This document shows, piece after piece, positions 1 to 9,747 of a stretch of 54,153 nucleotides of DNA (within the stretch, counting starts at the first letter, position 1; each line of letters opens with the position of its first letter). The notes below the pieces were generated by a model that had not been told where the DNA came from, did no database searches, and saw only the letters and a list, made by a program, of their open reading frames with translations. This DNA is from an uncultured Enterococcus sp. (GTDB lineage: Bacteria > Bacillota > Bacilli > Lactobacillales > Enterococcaceae). The DNA is taken from NCBI RefSeq assembly GCF_913775425.1, contig NZ_CAJYIS010000062.1, forward strand, positions 1-54,153. Direction: 5' to 3'. A program made the translations under genes and the position numbers.

Positions 1-1618
1 CAGATAATTCAGCAATTCGTGCTTGAACATCTGGATTTTCTAAAAATTCATCATAAGTTGTTTCAGCACGATCCACAACTCCATTTGGGGTTAGCGCAAT
101 AATACGGTTTGCTAATGTTTGAATGAACTGGTGATCATGAGAAGCAAATAATAATGAGCCAGTGAAGGACATTAAACCATCATTTAGCGCCGTGATTGAT
201 TCTAAATCCAAGTGATTTGTTGGATCATCTAAAACTAAAACATTGGCTTTTGAAAGCATCATTTTAGATAGCATACAGCGGACTTTTTCGCCCCCTGATA
301 AGACATTTACTGATTTTAAGACTTCGTCACCAGAAAAGAGCATACGACCTAAAAAGCTACGTAAGAACGTATTGTCATCTTCTTCTTTACTGGCATACTG
401 ACGCAACCAATCTAAAATAGTGATCTCACTTGAGAATTCCTTTGTCGTATCTTTTGCGAGATACGCCTGAGTAGTGGTAACACCCCAACGAACGCTTCCA
501 GTATCTGGTGTTAGATCACCCATAATCACGCGGAAAAGTGTTGTAGTCGCAATATCATTATCGGCAACAAAAGCGACTTTATCATCTTTATTTAATGTAA
601 AGCTGATATTATCTAAGATTTTTTTACCGTCGATTGTGACACTCACATTTTCAACTTGTAATAGATCGTTTCCGATTTCGCGTTCGGGTTTAAAGCCTAC
701 GAAAGGATAACGTCTAGATGAAGGTTGAATATCATCTAAAGTAATTTTATCTAGCATTTTTTTACGAGAAGTTGCTTGTTTAGATTTTGAAGCATTTGCG
801 CTAAAACGAGCAATAAAATCTTGCAATTCTTTAATCTGTTCTTCTTTTTTAGCATTTGACTGTGACTGTAATTTTGCAGCTAATTGACTAGATTCTAACC
901 AAAAATCATAGTTTCCGACATATAATTTGATTTTACCAAAATCAAGATCGGCCATGTGTGTACATACTTTATTTAAGAAATGACGGTCATGAGATACAAC
1001 AATGACTGTATTTTCAAAGTTGATTAAAAATTCTTCTAACCAATTGATTGATTGGATATCTAAACCATTGGTTGGCTCATCTAAAAGCAAGACATCTGGT
1101 TTACCAAAAAGAGCTTGAGCTAATAACACTTTGACTTTTTGACCACCAGTTAACTCACTCATCAATGAATCATGTAAGTTTTCTGGGATATTTAATCCTT
1201 GTAACAATACTGAAGCTTCTGATTCTGCTTCCCAACCATTTAATTCAGCAAATTCGCCTTCGAGTTCAGCCGCACGAATACCGTCTTCATCGCTAAAATC
1301 TTCTTTCATATAAATGGCATCTTTTTCTTTCATGACCTTATACAATTGCTCATGACCCATAATCACAGTTTCTAATACTGTGTATTCTTCAAAATCATAA
1401 TGATTTTGTCGTAATACAGCTAAACGTTCATTAGGACCAAGAATCACATTTCCTGTAGAAGGTTGGATATCACCAGCCAAAATTTTTAAAAAAGTCGATT
1501 TTCCTGCACCATTTGCACCAATCAAGCCATAACAATTTCCGGGCGTAAATTTAATATTAACATCATCAAAAAGTTTGCGATCCGAAAAGTGCAAACTAAC
1601 ATCACTTACTGTAATCAA
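1..1618 (-). CDS. ABC-F family ATPase, YbiT type (3' end outside window)
   Basis: Soluble twin-ATPase protein of the ABC-F family, which act on ribosomes rather than as transporters; the exact role of this YbiT-type member is not established. The start is a TTG (1616-1618) preceded by GAGGAAAC at good spacing, giving the family-typical N-terminus ITVSDVSLHFSDRKLF. Domain 1 has Walker A GANGAGKST, signature LTGGQK and Walker B LLLDEPTNGLD. Domain 2 is degenerate: its P-loop reads ADNDIATTT, without the usual lysine, and its Walker B reads LVLDDPTNHLD, with Asp where the catalytic Glu normally sits. About 539 codons are present, so only the last few residues are likely missing. It is downstream of the small ORF at 1724-1954 and probably co-transcribed with it. 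Family call is solid; function is inferred. Confidence 0.9.
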   Translation of the reverse strand, partial: MITVSDVSLHFSDRKLFDDVNIKFTPGNCYGLIGANGAGKSTFLKILAGDIQPSTGNVILGPNERLAVLRQNHYDFEEYTVLETVIMGHEQLYKVMKEKDAIYMKEDFSDEDGIRAAELEGEFAELNGWEAESEASVLLQGLNIPENLHDSLMSELTGGQKVKVLLAQALFGKPDVLLLDEPTNGLDIQSINWLEEFLINFENTVIVVSHDRHFLNKVCTHMADLDFGKIKLYVGNYDFWLESSQLAAKLQSQSNAKKEEQIKELQDFIARFSANASKSKQATSRKKMLDKITLDDIQPSSRRYPFVGFKPEREIGNDLLQVENVSVTIDGKKILDNISFTLNKDDKVAFVADNDIATTTLFRVIMGDLTPDTGSVRWGVTTTQAYLAKDTTKEFSSEITILDWLRQYASKEEDDNTFLRSFLGRMLFSGDEVLKSVNVLSGGEKVRCMLSKMMLSKANVLVLDDPTNHLDLESITALNDGLMSFTGSLLFASHDHQFIQTLANRIIALTPNGVVDRAETTYDEFLENPDVQARIAELS

Positions 1619-1723
1619 CGCGTTTCCTCACTTTATTTGAATTTGACCGAAGTCTTCTTAAAATTATAGCCGTCCAAGCCCAAACTTTCAAGAAAATCAA
1701 CAGATTCAAAGGAAACTTTAAGG

Positions 1724-1954
1724 TCATCCTTGTGATAAACTGTTTTTCCAGTAAGTATGGTTGATATGTTCGACATAGATTGTAATCTGGATTGTTTTTC
1801 CTTCGCTTTCATTAATTGCGCGAGAGACACCACGAACAGCATAAAACTTATCCGTTTCTTTTAATTCCACAGTATCCCCTGTACGTGGTACTTCATCGAG
1901 TTTACTTTCGATCGTTTTTCTACTATAAAGATCGACAAAAGATACATGATACAT
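1724..1954 (-). CDS. Small hypothetical protein, possibly frameshifted
   Basis: I do not recognise this 76-residue ORF. It starts at an ATG (MYHVSFVDLYSRKTIE) preceded by AAGGGGTGTTTTTATG. It is rich in beta-prone, charged residues, with no signal peptide or membrane segment. The reading frame stops at 1724. Removing one base from the five-A run (T-run 1743-1747 on the plus strand) would fuse it to a second open frame ending at 1633, giving one protein of about 106 residues that ends 15 bases before the ABC-F start. The tail uses AAG and CTT more than its neighbours do, which weakens that reading. Either the 76-residue form is real, or this is a frameshifted gene or an assembly error. Confidence 0.5.
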   Translation of the reverse strand: MYHVSFVDLYSRKTIESKLDEVPRTGDTVELKETDKFYAVRGVSRAINESEGKTIQITIYVEHINHTYWKNSLSQG

Positions 1955-2010
1955 AAAAACACCCCTTATTTTATTCGTTCTACTTATTGTAACCTCTTAC
2001 ATTTTAAGAG

Positions 2011-2048
2011 TAAAGAAAATCCGAACTTCAATGATGAAAGTTCGGATT
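2011..2048 (-). terminator. Terminator of proBA
   Basis: Perfect 11-bp inverted repeat AATCCGAACTT (2018-2028) / AAGTTCGGATT (2038-2048) with a 9-nt loop. Read on the minus strand it is followed by TTCTTTA. It lies just past the proA stop. Confidence 0.75.
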
Positions 2049-2053
2049 TATGA

Positions 2054-3301
2054 TCATTCACGAATTTGACCGTTGCCGTAAACGATATATTTGATAGAAG
2101 TCAGTTCAGGTAATCCCATTGGACCACGAGCATGGATTTTTTGAGTCGAGATTCCAATTTCAGCACCATAACCAAACATGAAACCATCAGTAAAACGAGT
2201 GGAGGCATTGACATAAACTGCAGCAGCATCGACTTCATTTAAGAATTTTTGAGAAGCTTGATAGTTATCCGTAATGATCGCCTCAGAATGTTTCGTATTG
2301 TAATAATTGATATGAGCGATAGCATTCTCAATAGAGTCGACTAATTTTACAGCTAAAATATAGTCAGAATACTCCGTTTCCCAATCAGATTCAGTAGCCA
2401 AAGTGGCAGATGTCAAATAAGCAAGAGCTTCCTCATCAGCATGCAGTTCGACGTTAGCCTCTAGTAAGGCACGCTCTAAGTGGGGAAGATAGTCTTTGGC
2501 AACATCACGATGAATAAGCAGTGTTTCTGCTGCATTACAGACTGAAGGACGTTGAGCTTTAGCATTGACGACGATATCGATCGCCATTTGCAATTGGGCA
2601 TCTTTATCGATATAAACATGATTATTTCCAGTTCCAGTTTCAATGACAGGTACTGTGGCTGTCTCTTTTACTCGTTTGATCAAGCCAGCGCCACCACGAG
2701 GAATCAAAACATCCAGATAATCAGTCAATTTCATCAAAGCTGCTGCTGTTTCATGAGAAGTATCTGAAACAAATTGAATCGCGTATTGAATTTCAGGATA
2801 GGCTGCTAAAATTTCTTGCATAATTTGGATCAGTTTTTGATTGGAGTGAAATGCTTCTTTTCCACCACGTAAGATGACAGCATTTCCTGATTTGAAACAA
2901 AGACTAGCTGCATCGGTCGTGACATTTGGCCGAGATTCATAGATAATTCCAATAACACCTAAAGGAACTCGTTTCTTTCCAATTAAAAGACCATCTTCAG
3001 TTGTCCACATATTATCCACATTACCCACAGGATCAGGTAATTGAATGACTTGGCGAATGCCCTCAGCCATTTCTAAGATACGTTCTGTGGATAACTTCAA
3101 ACGATCTTGCATTACAGGTGCGATGTTATTTGCAGTAGCTTGTGCCAAATCTTTTTCATTTGCTGCTAAAATGGCTGGTGTTTGGTCGATTAATGCTTGT
3201 GCGATTTGTTCTAAAATTTGATTTTTTGCAGTCGTTGTGAGTAGACTTAAAGCATGAGCACTTGTTTTGGCTTGTGTGCCGAGTTGTGTTAGTAAATCCA
3301 T
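2054..3301 (-). CDS. proA: Gamma-glutamyl phosphate reductase ProA
   Basis: NADPH-dependent reduction of glutamyl-5-phosphate to glutamate-5-semialdehyde, step two of proline synthesis in the cytosol. The 415 residues match the usual family length. Visible signatures are the [12 protein letters not shown] segment, GKEAFHSN, the nucleophile Cys context [11 protein letters not shown], and the C-terminal [14 protein letters not shown]. The ATG directly abuts the proB stop codon, with AAGGAGGAAAG inside the end of proB as ribosome binding site, so the two are translationally coupled. A strong hairpin follows the gene. Confidence 0.96.
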   Translation of the reverse strand: MDLLTQLGTQAKTSAHALSLLTTTAKNQILEQIAQALIDQTPAILAANEKDLAQATANNIAPVMQDRLKLSTERILEMAEGIRQVIQLPDPVGNVDNMWTTEDGLLIGKKRVPLGVIGIIYESRPNVTTDAASLCFKSGNAVILRGGKEAFHSNQKLIQIMQEILAAYPEIQYAIQFVSDTSHETAAALMKLTDYLDVLIPRGGAGLIKRVKETATVPVIETGTGNNHVYIDKDAQLQMAIDIVVNAKAQRPSVCNAAETLLIHRDVAKDYLPHLERALLEANVELHADEEALAYLTSATLATESDWETEYSDYILAVKLVDSIENAIAHINYYNTKHSEAIITDNYQASQKFLNEVDAAAVYVNASTRFTDGFMFGYGAEIGISTQKIHARGPMGLPELTSIKYIVYGNGQIRE

Positions 3302-4105
3302 TTAGCTTTCCTCCTTGAATAGGGTCCCAATTTTTTTACCAGCTAAAATATCAAAAATAATTTTAGGTCGTTGACCATTAGCCAAAACCATCGTGCTATG
3401 ATTTTTCAATACGCGCTTAGCTGCTTTTAACTTACTAGTCATACCGCCCGTACCATAATCGCTTCCCTTACCGGTAGCTTGAATCAATAAGTCGTCTGTG
3501 ATATTTGCAATATGCGAATAAAGAGTTGCTTTGGGATCAGTTACTGGATTATTTGTATAAAAACCGTCGATATCTGATAACATAATTAAAAGATCGGCGT
3601 CGATCAGTTCACTGACAATTGCAGATAATTGATCATTGTCTCCAAATTTTGTTTGGTGGTCAAGTTCATCTACGGCTACAGTGTCGTTTTCGTTAATGAT
3701 TGGGATCAATCCCATATCAAGTAGTTGTTCTAAAGTATTGATTACATTGTCACGACTGGTAGGATATTCGACAATATCACGTGTAAGTAACAATTGTGCG
3801 GTTTGCTTGCCATAATTAGCAAAGCGTTGATTGTAAATATTCATCAAAGCAGCTTGACCTACAGCTGCAACTGCTTGTTGTTTAGGAATCGTAGTTGGTC
3901 TAGTAGCAAGATTAAGATGATTCATTCCAACACCTACAGCTCCAGAAGAGACTAAAATGACTTCTTTTTCTTGATTGCGTAGATCACTTAATACAAATGC
4001 CAGTTCATCGATACCACTAAGGTTGATTTCACCATTAGGATACATTAATGAGCTCGTTCCGATTTTGATCACGATTCGTTTTGCTTCATTTAGTTTAGAT
4101 CGCAT
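3302..4105 (-). CDS. proB: Glutamate 5-kinase ProB (short form, no PUA domain)
   Basis: Phosphorylates glutamate at the gamma carboxyl, the committed and normally proline-inhibited step of proline synthesis. The 267 residues carry the amino-acid-kinase fold: VIKIGTSSL at the N-terminus, LVSSGAVGVG, NENDTVAVDEL and the GTGGMTSKLKAA segment. The C-terminal PUA domain of the E. coli type (about 367 aa) is absent, as in many Lactobacillales. The ATG has GGAGTG eight bases upstream. First gene of the proB-proA operon, transcribed divergently from dut. Confidence 0.95.
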   Translation of the reverse strand: MRSKLNEAKRIVIKIGTSSLMYPNGEINLSGIDELAFVLSDLRNQEKEVILVSSGAVGVGMNHLNLATRPTTIPKQQAVAAVGQAALMNIYNQRFANYGKQTAQLLLTRDIVEYPTSRDNVINTLEQLLDMGLIPIINENDTVAVDELDHQTKFGDNDQLSAIVSELIDADLLIMLSDIDGFYTNNPVTDPKATLYSHIANITDDLLIQATGKGSDYGTGGMTSKLKAAKRVLKNHSTMVLANGQRPKIIFDILAGKKIGTLFKEES

Positions 4106-4270
4106 ATAGACACTCCAAGTTTCTTGTTTTTTATAATTGTTCTTATTTTACCTATAAATGCGTCAGAAGTCATGTTTCTTTTATTAAAAAATTCTGTAAA
4201 TTATCATGATCTGTTTCGCTTTTGTTTTTTTTCTACTAAATTATCGCTAAAATAGAAATAGTATGATCGA

Positions 4271-4299
4271 TTATCAGATGAGTTTATAGATTCTATGAT
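4271..4299 (+). promoter_or_regulatory. Predicted promoter for dut-radA-yacL
   Basis: TTATCA (4271-4276), 17-bp spacer, TATGAT (4294-4299). The dut ribosome binding site AGGAGG follows at about 4323. Confidence 0.65.
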
Positions 4300-4334
4300 A
4301 GAATAGATTTTGTAATTTAATAGGAGGAAAAAAA

Positions 4335-4835
4335 GTGAAAAAAAGAGGATTTGAAATTGTAACAACTTACCAAAATCAAGGGATTCGGTTACCTATTCGT
4401 GCAACTAAACAAGCAGCTGGCTATGATTTTGAAGCAGCAGAAGATATTGTCATTCCTAGTGTGATCAAGCAGTGGATGCAACATAAGGGAGATTTGACAA
4501 AAAGCTTAAAACCAACACTTATTCCGACAGGGATTAAAGCATACATGCAAGAAGATGAATTTTTACAGTTGGCCAACCGATCAAGCAATCCATTAAAACG
4601 TTTCTTGATGATGGGAAATGGTGTAGGGATTATCGATGCAGATTATTATGGGAATGATGCAAATGAAGGACACATCATGTTTCAATATATAAACTTTGGA
4701 ATGACTGACCAAGTCATAAAAAAAGGTGAACGGATCGGACAAGGAATCTTTTTACCATTTTTAAAAGCAGATGAAGATCAAGAGCAAACAAAAGCTACTA
4801 GAACAGGTGGATTTGGTTCTTCTGGAGGAAATTAA
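4335..4835 (+). CDS. dut: dUTP diphosphatase
   Basis: Hydrolyses dUTP to dUMP, keeping uracil out of DNA and feeding thymidylate synthesis. The 166-residue protein shows the dUTPase motifs in order: [10 protein letters not shown] near residue 27, the serine motif [29 protein letters not shown] and the glycine-rich C-terminal [10 protein letters not shown] that closes over the nucleotide. It is longer than the minimal trimeric form because of an insert after motif 1 (about residues 40-62), as in the family found beside radA in enterococci. The GTG start is set by AGGAGG eight bases upstream; no in-frame ATG fits. First of dut-radA-yacL, 14 bases before radA. Confidence 0.93.
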   Translation: MKKRGFEIVTTYQNQGIRLPIRATKQAAGYDFEAAEDIVIPSVIKQWMQHKGDLTKSLKPTLIPTGIKAYMQEDEFLQLANRSSNPLKRFLMMGNGVGIIDADYYGNDANEGHIMFQYINFGMTDQVIKKGERIGQGIFLPFLKADEDQEQTKATRTGGFGSSGGN

Positions 4836-4849
4836 AAAGGAGGCGTTAC

Positions 4850-6220
4850 ATGGCAAAAAAAGCAAAGGTTCAATTTGAATGCCAACATTGTGGTTATGTT
4901 TCGCCACGTTTTTTAGGAAAGTGTCCACAATGTCAAAGTTGGAATTCTTTAGTTGAAGTGAAGATACAAGATCAAACGGATCGACGGACACGTGCGACAA
5001 TCACGGGAGAAAAAATGCGCCCTACACGATTGAATGATGTGATCCCTAAAAAACAAGCTAGAGTACAAACAGAATTAGAAGAATTAAATCGAGTTCTAGG
5101 TGGTGGTGTCGTACCAGGTTCAATGGTTTTACTTGGTGGTGATCCTGGGATCGGAAAGTCGACTTTATTATTACAAGTATCCCAACAGTTGGCTGCAACA
5201 GGTGGTAAAGTATTATATGTTTCCGGAGAAGAAAGTGCAGAACAAATCAAAATGCGTGCCCAACGCTTAGGTGTTATCGATCAAGAATTTTACTTATATG
5301 CAGAAACAGATATGTCTGATATTAGACAAGCTATCGAGGATCTACAACCAGATTACGTTATCATCGATTCGATTCAAACAATGACTCAGCCAGATGTGAG
5401 CAGTGTTGCTGGGAGTGTGAGTCAAGTACGTGAAACAACGGCTGAATTGCTCAAAATTGCAAAAAGCAATGGGATTGCGATTTTTATTGTTGGACACGTG
5501 ACCAAAGAAGGCTCAATTGCAGGACCTAGAATGTTAGAACACATGGTGGATACGGTATTGTATTTTGAAGGGGAACAACATCAAAGTTTTCGAATTCTAC
5601 GTGCTGTAAAAAATCGCTTTGGTTCAACCAATGAGATCGGTATTTTTGAAATGGTCGAAGGTGGACTAAAAGAAGTACAAAATCCTTCGCAAGTTTTTTT
5701 AGAGGAGCGACTGGCCGGAGCGACTGGCTCAGCAATCGTTGTGGCTCTAGAAGGTAGTCGGCCGATTTTGGTTGAAATCCAAGCTTTAGTAACACCTACG
5801 ATGTTTGGAAATGCCAAAAGAACCACTACGGGCCTAGATTTTAATCGGGTATCCTTGATCATGGCCGTACTGGAAAAACGAACAGGTCTACTTTTGCAAA
5901 ATCAAGACGCTTATTTGAAAGCTGCTGGAGGCGTTAAATTAAACGAGCCAGCAATCGATTTAGCAATTGCGATCAGTTTAGCCTCTAGTTATAAAGAAAA
6001 AGGGACGAGTCCTGAAGAATGTTTTATTGGAGAAATCGGATTGACTGGAGAAATCCGCCGCGTTACTGCAATCGAACAACGGGTGAAAGAAGTTCAAAAA
6101 CTAGGGTTCACTCGAGTCTATGTTCCTAAAAATAATTTGAGTAATTGGCAAGCACCTAAGGAAATTGAAGTAATCGGTGTAGCAACATTATCAGAAGCTT
6201 TGCGCAAAGTGTTTCGGTAA
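4850..6220 (+). CDS. radA: DNA repair protein RadA
   Basis: RecA-related ATPase acting as a branch-migration helicase during recombination and transformation. In 456 residues: an N-terminal zinc finger with Cys11, Cys14, Cys25 and Cys28; Walker [11 protein letters not shown] at about 96-105; Walker [10 protein letters not shown]; the family-specific KNRFG motif near 256; and a C-terminal Lon-like domain ending in EALRKVFR. Length and order are typical. The ATG follows AAAGGAGG. It sits between dut and yacL, the usual enterococcal arrangement, and probably shares the dut promoter. Confidence 0.97.
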   Translation: MAKKAKVQFECQHCGYVSPRFLGKCPQCQSWNSLVEVKIQDQTDRRTRATITGEKMRPTRLNDVIPKKQARVQTELEELNRVLGGGVVPGSMVLLGGDPGIGKSTLLLQVSQQLAATGGKVLYVSGEESAEQIKMRAQRLGVIDQEFYLYAETDMSDIRQAIEDLQPDYVIIDSIQTMTQPDVSSVAGSVSQVRETTAELLKIAKSNGIAIFIVGHVTKEGSIAGPRMLEHMVDTVLYFEGEQHQSFRILRAVKNRFGSTNEIGIFEMVEGGLKEVQNPSQVFLEERLAGATGSAIVVALEGSRPILVEIQALVTPTMFGNAKRTTTGLDFNRVSLIMAVLEKRTGLLLQNQDAYLKAAGGVKLNEPAIDLAIAISLASSYKEKGTSPEECFIGEIGLTGEIRRVTAIEQRVKEVQKLGFTRVYVPKNNLSNWQAPKEIEVIGVATLSEALRKVFR

Positions 6221-6236
6221 ATAAGGAGGGGTGTTG

Positions 6237-7361
6237 ATGAAACAGCGAGTAGTGACAATTTTAATGATACTAGCAGGAATTAGTCTAGGGATTTCGATTT
6301 TACCAACTGGTTGGGAGATGATTGGCCAAGCAAATAATGATTGGTTGAACAATACCATCACAAATAGTATTTTGGGAGCACTTATTTTTTACCTTTTATC
6401 TCTAATATTTGTGAAGTATATCTTAGCTGGTATCAAGCGTTTGGAAGAAAAATTAAGTGAATTTAGTGTACCCTATATTTTATTTGGTTCGATTGGAGCA
6501 ATTATCGGCTTACTATTAGGTGTCATTATTTCAATCCCATTTTTTAATTGGCAGTTACCATTCGTCAATAGTATCGTACCTGTTATCATGATGTTTATTC
6601 TTGGATATTTAGGTTTTCGTTTGGGGACGACCCGAATGGATGAGTGGCGTAAGATGTTTACGCCAAAAACGAAAAAAAATGAGGAAGCAACTGATAGTCA
6701 ATTGCTCGATCGAAAAAGTAGTGAGGCCTTCCGAAAATATAAGATATTAGATACGAGTGTGATTATCGACGGACGGATTTATGATATTGCGCAAACGGGG
6801 TTCTTAGAAGGAGTATTACTGATTCCAAACTTTGTATTGTTTGAGTTACAATATATCGCAGACTCTAGTGATAGTCTAAAGCGCGTGCGGGGACGTCGGG
6901 GATTAGATATTTTAAATGCTTTGCAAGAAGATGAAAAAATCGCAGTTGAGATGTACGAAGGTGACTTTGAAGATATTCCAGAAGTCGATACTAAACTATT
7001 AAAATTAGCAAAATTAGTTGATGGGGTCGTTGTGACCAATGACTTTAATTTAAATAAGGTGGCTTCATTCCAAAACGTTCCGGTATTAAATATCAATGCG
7101 CTAGCAAATGCAGTCAAACCGGTCGTGATTCCAGGCGAAACGATGAATGTCCTTGTCGTAAAAGCAGGTACAGAAAGACAACAAGGTGTAGCTTATCTTG
7201 ATGATGGTACGATGGTAGTTGTTGAAGATGGCCAGCACTTTATGAATGAACGAATCGAAGTGGTCGTAACAAGTGCACTACAAACGGCAGCTGGTCGTAT
7301 GATTTTTGCAAAACCAGCACATGGAACCAGAGGAATTCGCCATGAGGATCAAAATAAATAA
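6237..7361 (+). CDS. yacL: PIN/TRAM domain membrane protein YacL
   Basis: Membrane-anchored PIN-domain protein with a predicted nuclease fold; its substrate is unknown. Four hydrophobic segments occupy about the first 135 residues. The PIN domain starts at KILDTSVIIDGRIYD, with acidic residues D in DTSVIIDGR, E in LFELQYI, D in VVTNDFNL. A TRAM domain follows (GETMNVLVVKAGTE onward). I place the start at ATG 6237, seven bases after AAGGAGG (6223-6229). An in-frame GTG at 6231 would lie directly on the Shine-Dalgarno. It is 17 bases after radA and ends before a long terminator. Confidence 0.92.
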   Translation: MKQRVVTILMILAGISLGISILPTGWEMIGQANNDWLNNTITNSILGALIFYLLSLIFVKYILAGIKRLEEKLSEFSVPYILFGSIGAIIGLLLGVIISIPFFNWQLPFVNSIVPVIMMFILGYLGFRLGTTRMDEWRKMFTPKTKKNEEATDSQLLDRKSSEAFRKYKILDTSVIIDGRIYDIAQTGFLEGVLLIPNFVLFELQYIADSSDSLKRVRGRRGLDILNALQEDEKIAVEMYEGDFEDIPEVDTKLLKLAKLVDGVVVTNDFNLNKVASFQNVPVLNINALANAVKPVVIPGETMNVLVVKAGTERQQGVAYLDDGTMVVVEDGQHFMNERIEVVVTSALQTAAGRMIFAKPAHGTRGIRHEDQNK

Positions 7362-7384
7362 AAAAATTGAAAAAATGCTTCAAG

Positions 7385-7447
7385 GTTGTTCAGTTGACTT
7401 TACTATTCGCGCTATTGAATGTACAATTCAACTGAACAGCTTTTTTT
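7385..7447 (+). terminator. Terminator after yacL
   Basis: Inverted repeat TGTTCAGTTGA (7387-7397) / TCAACTGAACA (7428-7438) followed by seven T. The loop is long (about 30 nt). It separates yacL from gltX. Confidence 0.8.
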
Positions 7448-7508
7448 GTAAGCGAGAAGAATCATTTTATTTTAGAATAAAATCGATAGTTAAGAAAAGA
7501 GGATTATT

Positions 7509-8963
7509 ATGACAAAAGTACGTGTACGTTACGCACCAAGTCCAACTGGACATTTGCATATTGGGAATGCGAGAACCGCACTATTTAACTACCTATATGC
7601 ACGCCATCATGATGGAGAATTTATTATCCGAATTGAAGATACTGACCAAAAACGTAATATCGCAGATGGTGAAAAAAGCCAGTTAGAAAATTTAGCTTGG
7701 CTAGGTATGGAGTGGGATGAATCTCCTCAAAAACCAGGTGAATATGGTCCTTATCGTCAGTCAGAACGTAAAGAGATCTATCAACCAATGATCGATCAAC
7801 TCCTAGCAAGTAATTTAGCGTATAAGTGTTATTGTACAGAAGAAGAACTAGAAGCAGAACGCGATGCACAACGTTCACATGGTGAAATGCCTCATTACGG
7901 TGGTAGATGTGCCAATCTATCTCCAGAAGAGCAAGCAGAAAAAGAATCAATGGGAATTACTCCTGTTATTCGTTTCCGTGTACCAAAAGGTAGTGAGTAT
8001 CGTTTCAACGATATGGTCAAAGGTGAAATTGCTTTTGAAGCTGAAAATGTAGGTGGAGATTTTGTAATTCAAAAACGCGATGGAATGCCAACATATAATT
8101 TTGCAGTAGCTGTCGACGATCATTTGATGAAAATCACACACGTTCTACGTGGAGATGATCATATCGCCAACACACCAAAGCAATTGATGATCTATGAAGC
8201 TTTTGGCTGGACACCGCCTGAATTTGGACACATGACTTTGATCATTAATTCAGAAACAGGTAAAAAATTAAGTAAACGTGATGAAACGATTCTACAATTT
8301 ATCGAACAATATCGTGAATTAGGTTATTTACCAGAAGCAATGTTCAATTTTATTGCTCTTTTGGGTTGGTCACCAGTTGGCGAAGACGAATTATTTAGCC
8401 AAGAAGAATTGATTAAATTATTCGACCATGAACGTTTAAGTAAATCACCAGCAGCATTTGATGCTAAAAAATTGGAATGGGTAAACAATGCGTACATGAA
8501 AGTTATGGATCTAGATACTTTAACTGCAATGTGTGTACCTTATCTAGTAAAAGCACATGATTTAGGTGAATTGGATGAAACAAAACAAGCTTGGATCAAA
8601 AAAATCGTGGCTCTATATCAACCACAAATGAGCTATGCACAAGAAATCGTAGAACTTTCTAGTTTATTCTTTGAAGAACATCCAACATTAGATGAAGCGG
8701 CTAAAGAAGTTTTAGCGGGTGAAACTGTACCAACTGTTTTAGCAGCTTTTAAAGAAAAATTAGCTGCAATGGAAATCGTAGAGGCAGCAGAGGTAAAAGC
8801 TGCTATCAAAGAAGTTCAAAAAGAAACTGGAATCAAAGGGAAAAATCTCTTTATGCCAATCCGCGTAGCTGTTTCAGGTCAAACACATGGTCCTGAATTA
8901 CCAGATACCGTAGAATTATTAGGCAAAGAAAAAGCTTTGGCGCATTTAAATCAAATTTTATAG
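7509..8963 (+). CDS. gltX: Glutamyl-tRNA synthetase
   Basis: Class I aminoacyl-tRNA synthetase charging tRNA-Glu. In bacteria of this group, which use GatCAB, it usually also mischarges tRNA-Gln. The 484 residues carry the HIGH motif as [12 protein letters not shown] (from about residue 12) and the KMSKS motif as KLSKRDETI (from about 253). A Cys-rich segment [11 protein letters not shown]...GRC near 109-138 corresponds to the family's zinc-knuckle region. The ATG follows AAAGAGG. Its own transcript begins after the yacL terminator. The gene ends inside a predicted promoter that serves the downstream cysteine T-box. Confidence 0.97.
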   Translation: MTKVRVRYAPSPTGHLHIGNARTALFNYLYARHHDGEFIIRIEDTDQKRNIADGEKSQLENLAWLGMEWDESPQKPGEYGPYRQSERKEIYQPMIDQLLASNLAYKCYCTEEELEAERDAQRSHGEMPHYGGRCANLSPEEQAEKESMGITPVIRFRVPKGSEYRFNDMVKGEIAFEAENVGGDFVIQKRDGMPTYNFAVAVDDHLMKITHVLRGDDHIANTPKQLMIYEAFGWTPPEFGHMTLIINSETGKKLSKRDETILQFIEQYRELGYLPEAMFNFIALLGWSPVGEDELFSQEELIKLFDHERLSKSPAAFDAKKLEWVNNAYMKVMDLDTLTAMCVPYLVKAHDLGELDETKQAWIKKIVALYQPQMSYAQEIVELSSLFFEEHPTLDEAAKEVLAGETVPTVLAAFKEKLAAMEIVEAAEVKAAIKEVQKETGIKGKNLFMPIRVAVSGQTHGPELPDTVELLGKEKALAHLNQIL

Positions 8964-8964
8964 A
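8937..8964 (+). promoter_or_regulatory. Possible promoter for the cysES operon
   Basis: TTGGCG (8937-8942), 16-bp spacer, TATAGA (8959-8964), overlapping the gltX stop codon. It would start the T-box leader as a transcript separate from gltX. Match is moderate. Confidence 0.4.
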
Positions 8965-9190
8965 CAAACACAGTGAACAGACGAAGTACGACTTCCTTTT
9001 TTTAGAGAGATTGTGGTTGGTGAAAACAATCAAAAGGATGAGGAAATGCACCTGGGAGTGGTTTTGGCTAACGTCAAAAACGGATAAAGACCGTTATTCT
9101 TTTAAGGCAGAGAAATCTGTAAAGAAAAGTGGAACCACGCCATCGCGTCTTTTTGCATACAATGTGTATGTAAAAAGACGCGATTTTTTA
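8965..9190 (+). promoter_or_regulatory. T-box leader, tRNA-Cys responsive
   Basis: Stem I contains GAGAG...GGTTGGTGAAAA near 9004-9026. The specifier is predicted as TGC (Cys) at 9047-9049, in the context GGAAATGCACC. The conserved T-box sequence AAGTGGAACCACGC is at 9127-9140. The competing terminator has arms 9142-9161 and 9164-9183, then T's. Uncharged tRNA-Cys should favour readthrough into cysE-cysS, which fits the downstream genes. Confidence 0.93.
9142..9189 (+). terminator. Regulated terminator of the Cys T-box
   Basis: Very long stem starting ATCGCGTCTTTTTGCATAC, mirrored by GTATGTAAAAAGACGCGAT, followed by TTTTTT. It is the attenuator half of the T-box. Confidence 0.9.
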
Positions 9191-9222
9191 TACTTGAATA
9201 AAGGAAGGAAACAATAAAACGA

Positions 9223-9747
9223 ATGAGTTGGATGAAACGCGCAGTTGCTGCAGCTAAAAAAAATGATCCGGCAGCTAGAACGACGCTAGAAGTTATCTTA
9301 ACATATCCAGGTGTGCATGCTTTATTTTGGCATCGCGTCTCCCATTTTTTATATAAACGACACTTTTTTTTATTAGCACGAATTCATTCTCAAATTTGGC
9401 GTAACATTACTGGAATCGAAATCCACCCAGGTGCAACAATTGCTCAAGGGGTATTTATTGATCACGGTATGGGCATTGTGATCGGTGAGACGGCTGAAAT
9501 TGAAGAGGATGTCGTCCTATTTCATGGTGTAACATTAGGTGGAACAGGTAAAGATCGCGGGAAACGCCATCCGACTGTCAAAAAAGGAGCAGTCATTTCA
9601 TGCAACACTCAAGTATTAGGTCCGGTAACAATAGGTGAATATGCCAAAATAGGTGCTGGAGCTGTTGTGATCCACGATATTCCCCCTGAGGCTACTGCTG
9701 TCGGAGTACCGGCTAAAATTGTACGTTTGAAAGGAGTAAAAATCTAG
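9223..9747 (+). CDS. cysE: Serine O-acetyltransferase
   Basis: Makes O-acetylserine from serine and acetyl-CoA, the entry to cysteine synthesis. The protein has 174 residues, a short helical N-terminus and a left-handed beta-helix of hexapeptide repeats: GATIAQGVFIDHGMGIVIGE, then VVLFHGVTLGGTGKDRGKRHPT and AKIGAGAVVIHDIPPEATAVG. His residues of HG and the GKDRGKRHP acetyl-CoA loop are present. The ribosome binding site AAGGAAGG is about 12 bases before ATG 9223; ATG 9232 is an alternative. It is the shorter Firmicute form of CysE. First gene behind the Cys T-box, overlapping cysS by one base. Confidence 0.95.
   Translation: MSWMKRAVAAAKKNDPAARTTLEVILTYPGVHALFWHRVSHFLYKRHFFLLARIHSQIWRNITGIEIHPGATIAQGVFIDHGMGIVIGETAEIEEDVVLFHGVTLGGTGKDRGKRHPTVKKGAVISCNTQVLGPVTIGEYAKIGAGAVVIHDIPPEATAVGVPAKIVRLKGVKI

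Noticed and set aside
1633-1842. Separate 69-residue ORF on the minus strand
   Set aside because: No ribosome binding site and it overlaps the 76-residue ORF; kept only as the possible tail of a frameshifted gene.
3302-4105. ProB as a truncated pseudogene
   Set aside because: The kinase domain is complete; the form without PUA domain is common in related bacteria.
7306-7512. 68-residue ORF across the yacL end and terminator
   Set aside because: It translates the terminator hairpin and overlaps yacL; no start signals.
9011-9217. 68-residue ORF before cysE
   Set aside because: Lies entirely in the T-box leader.
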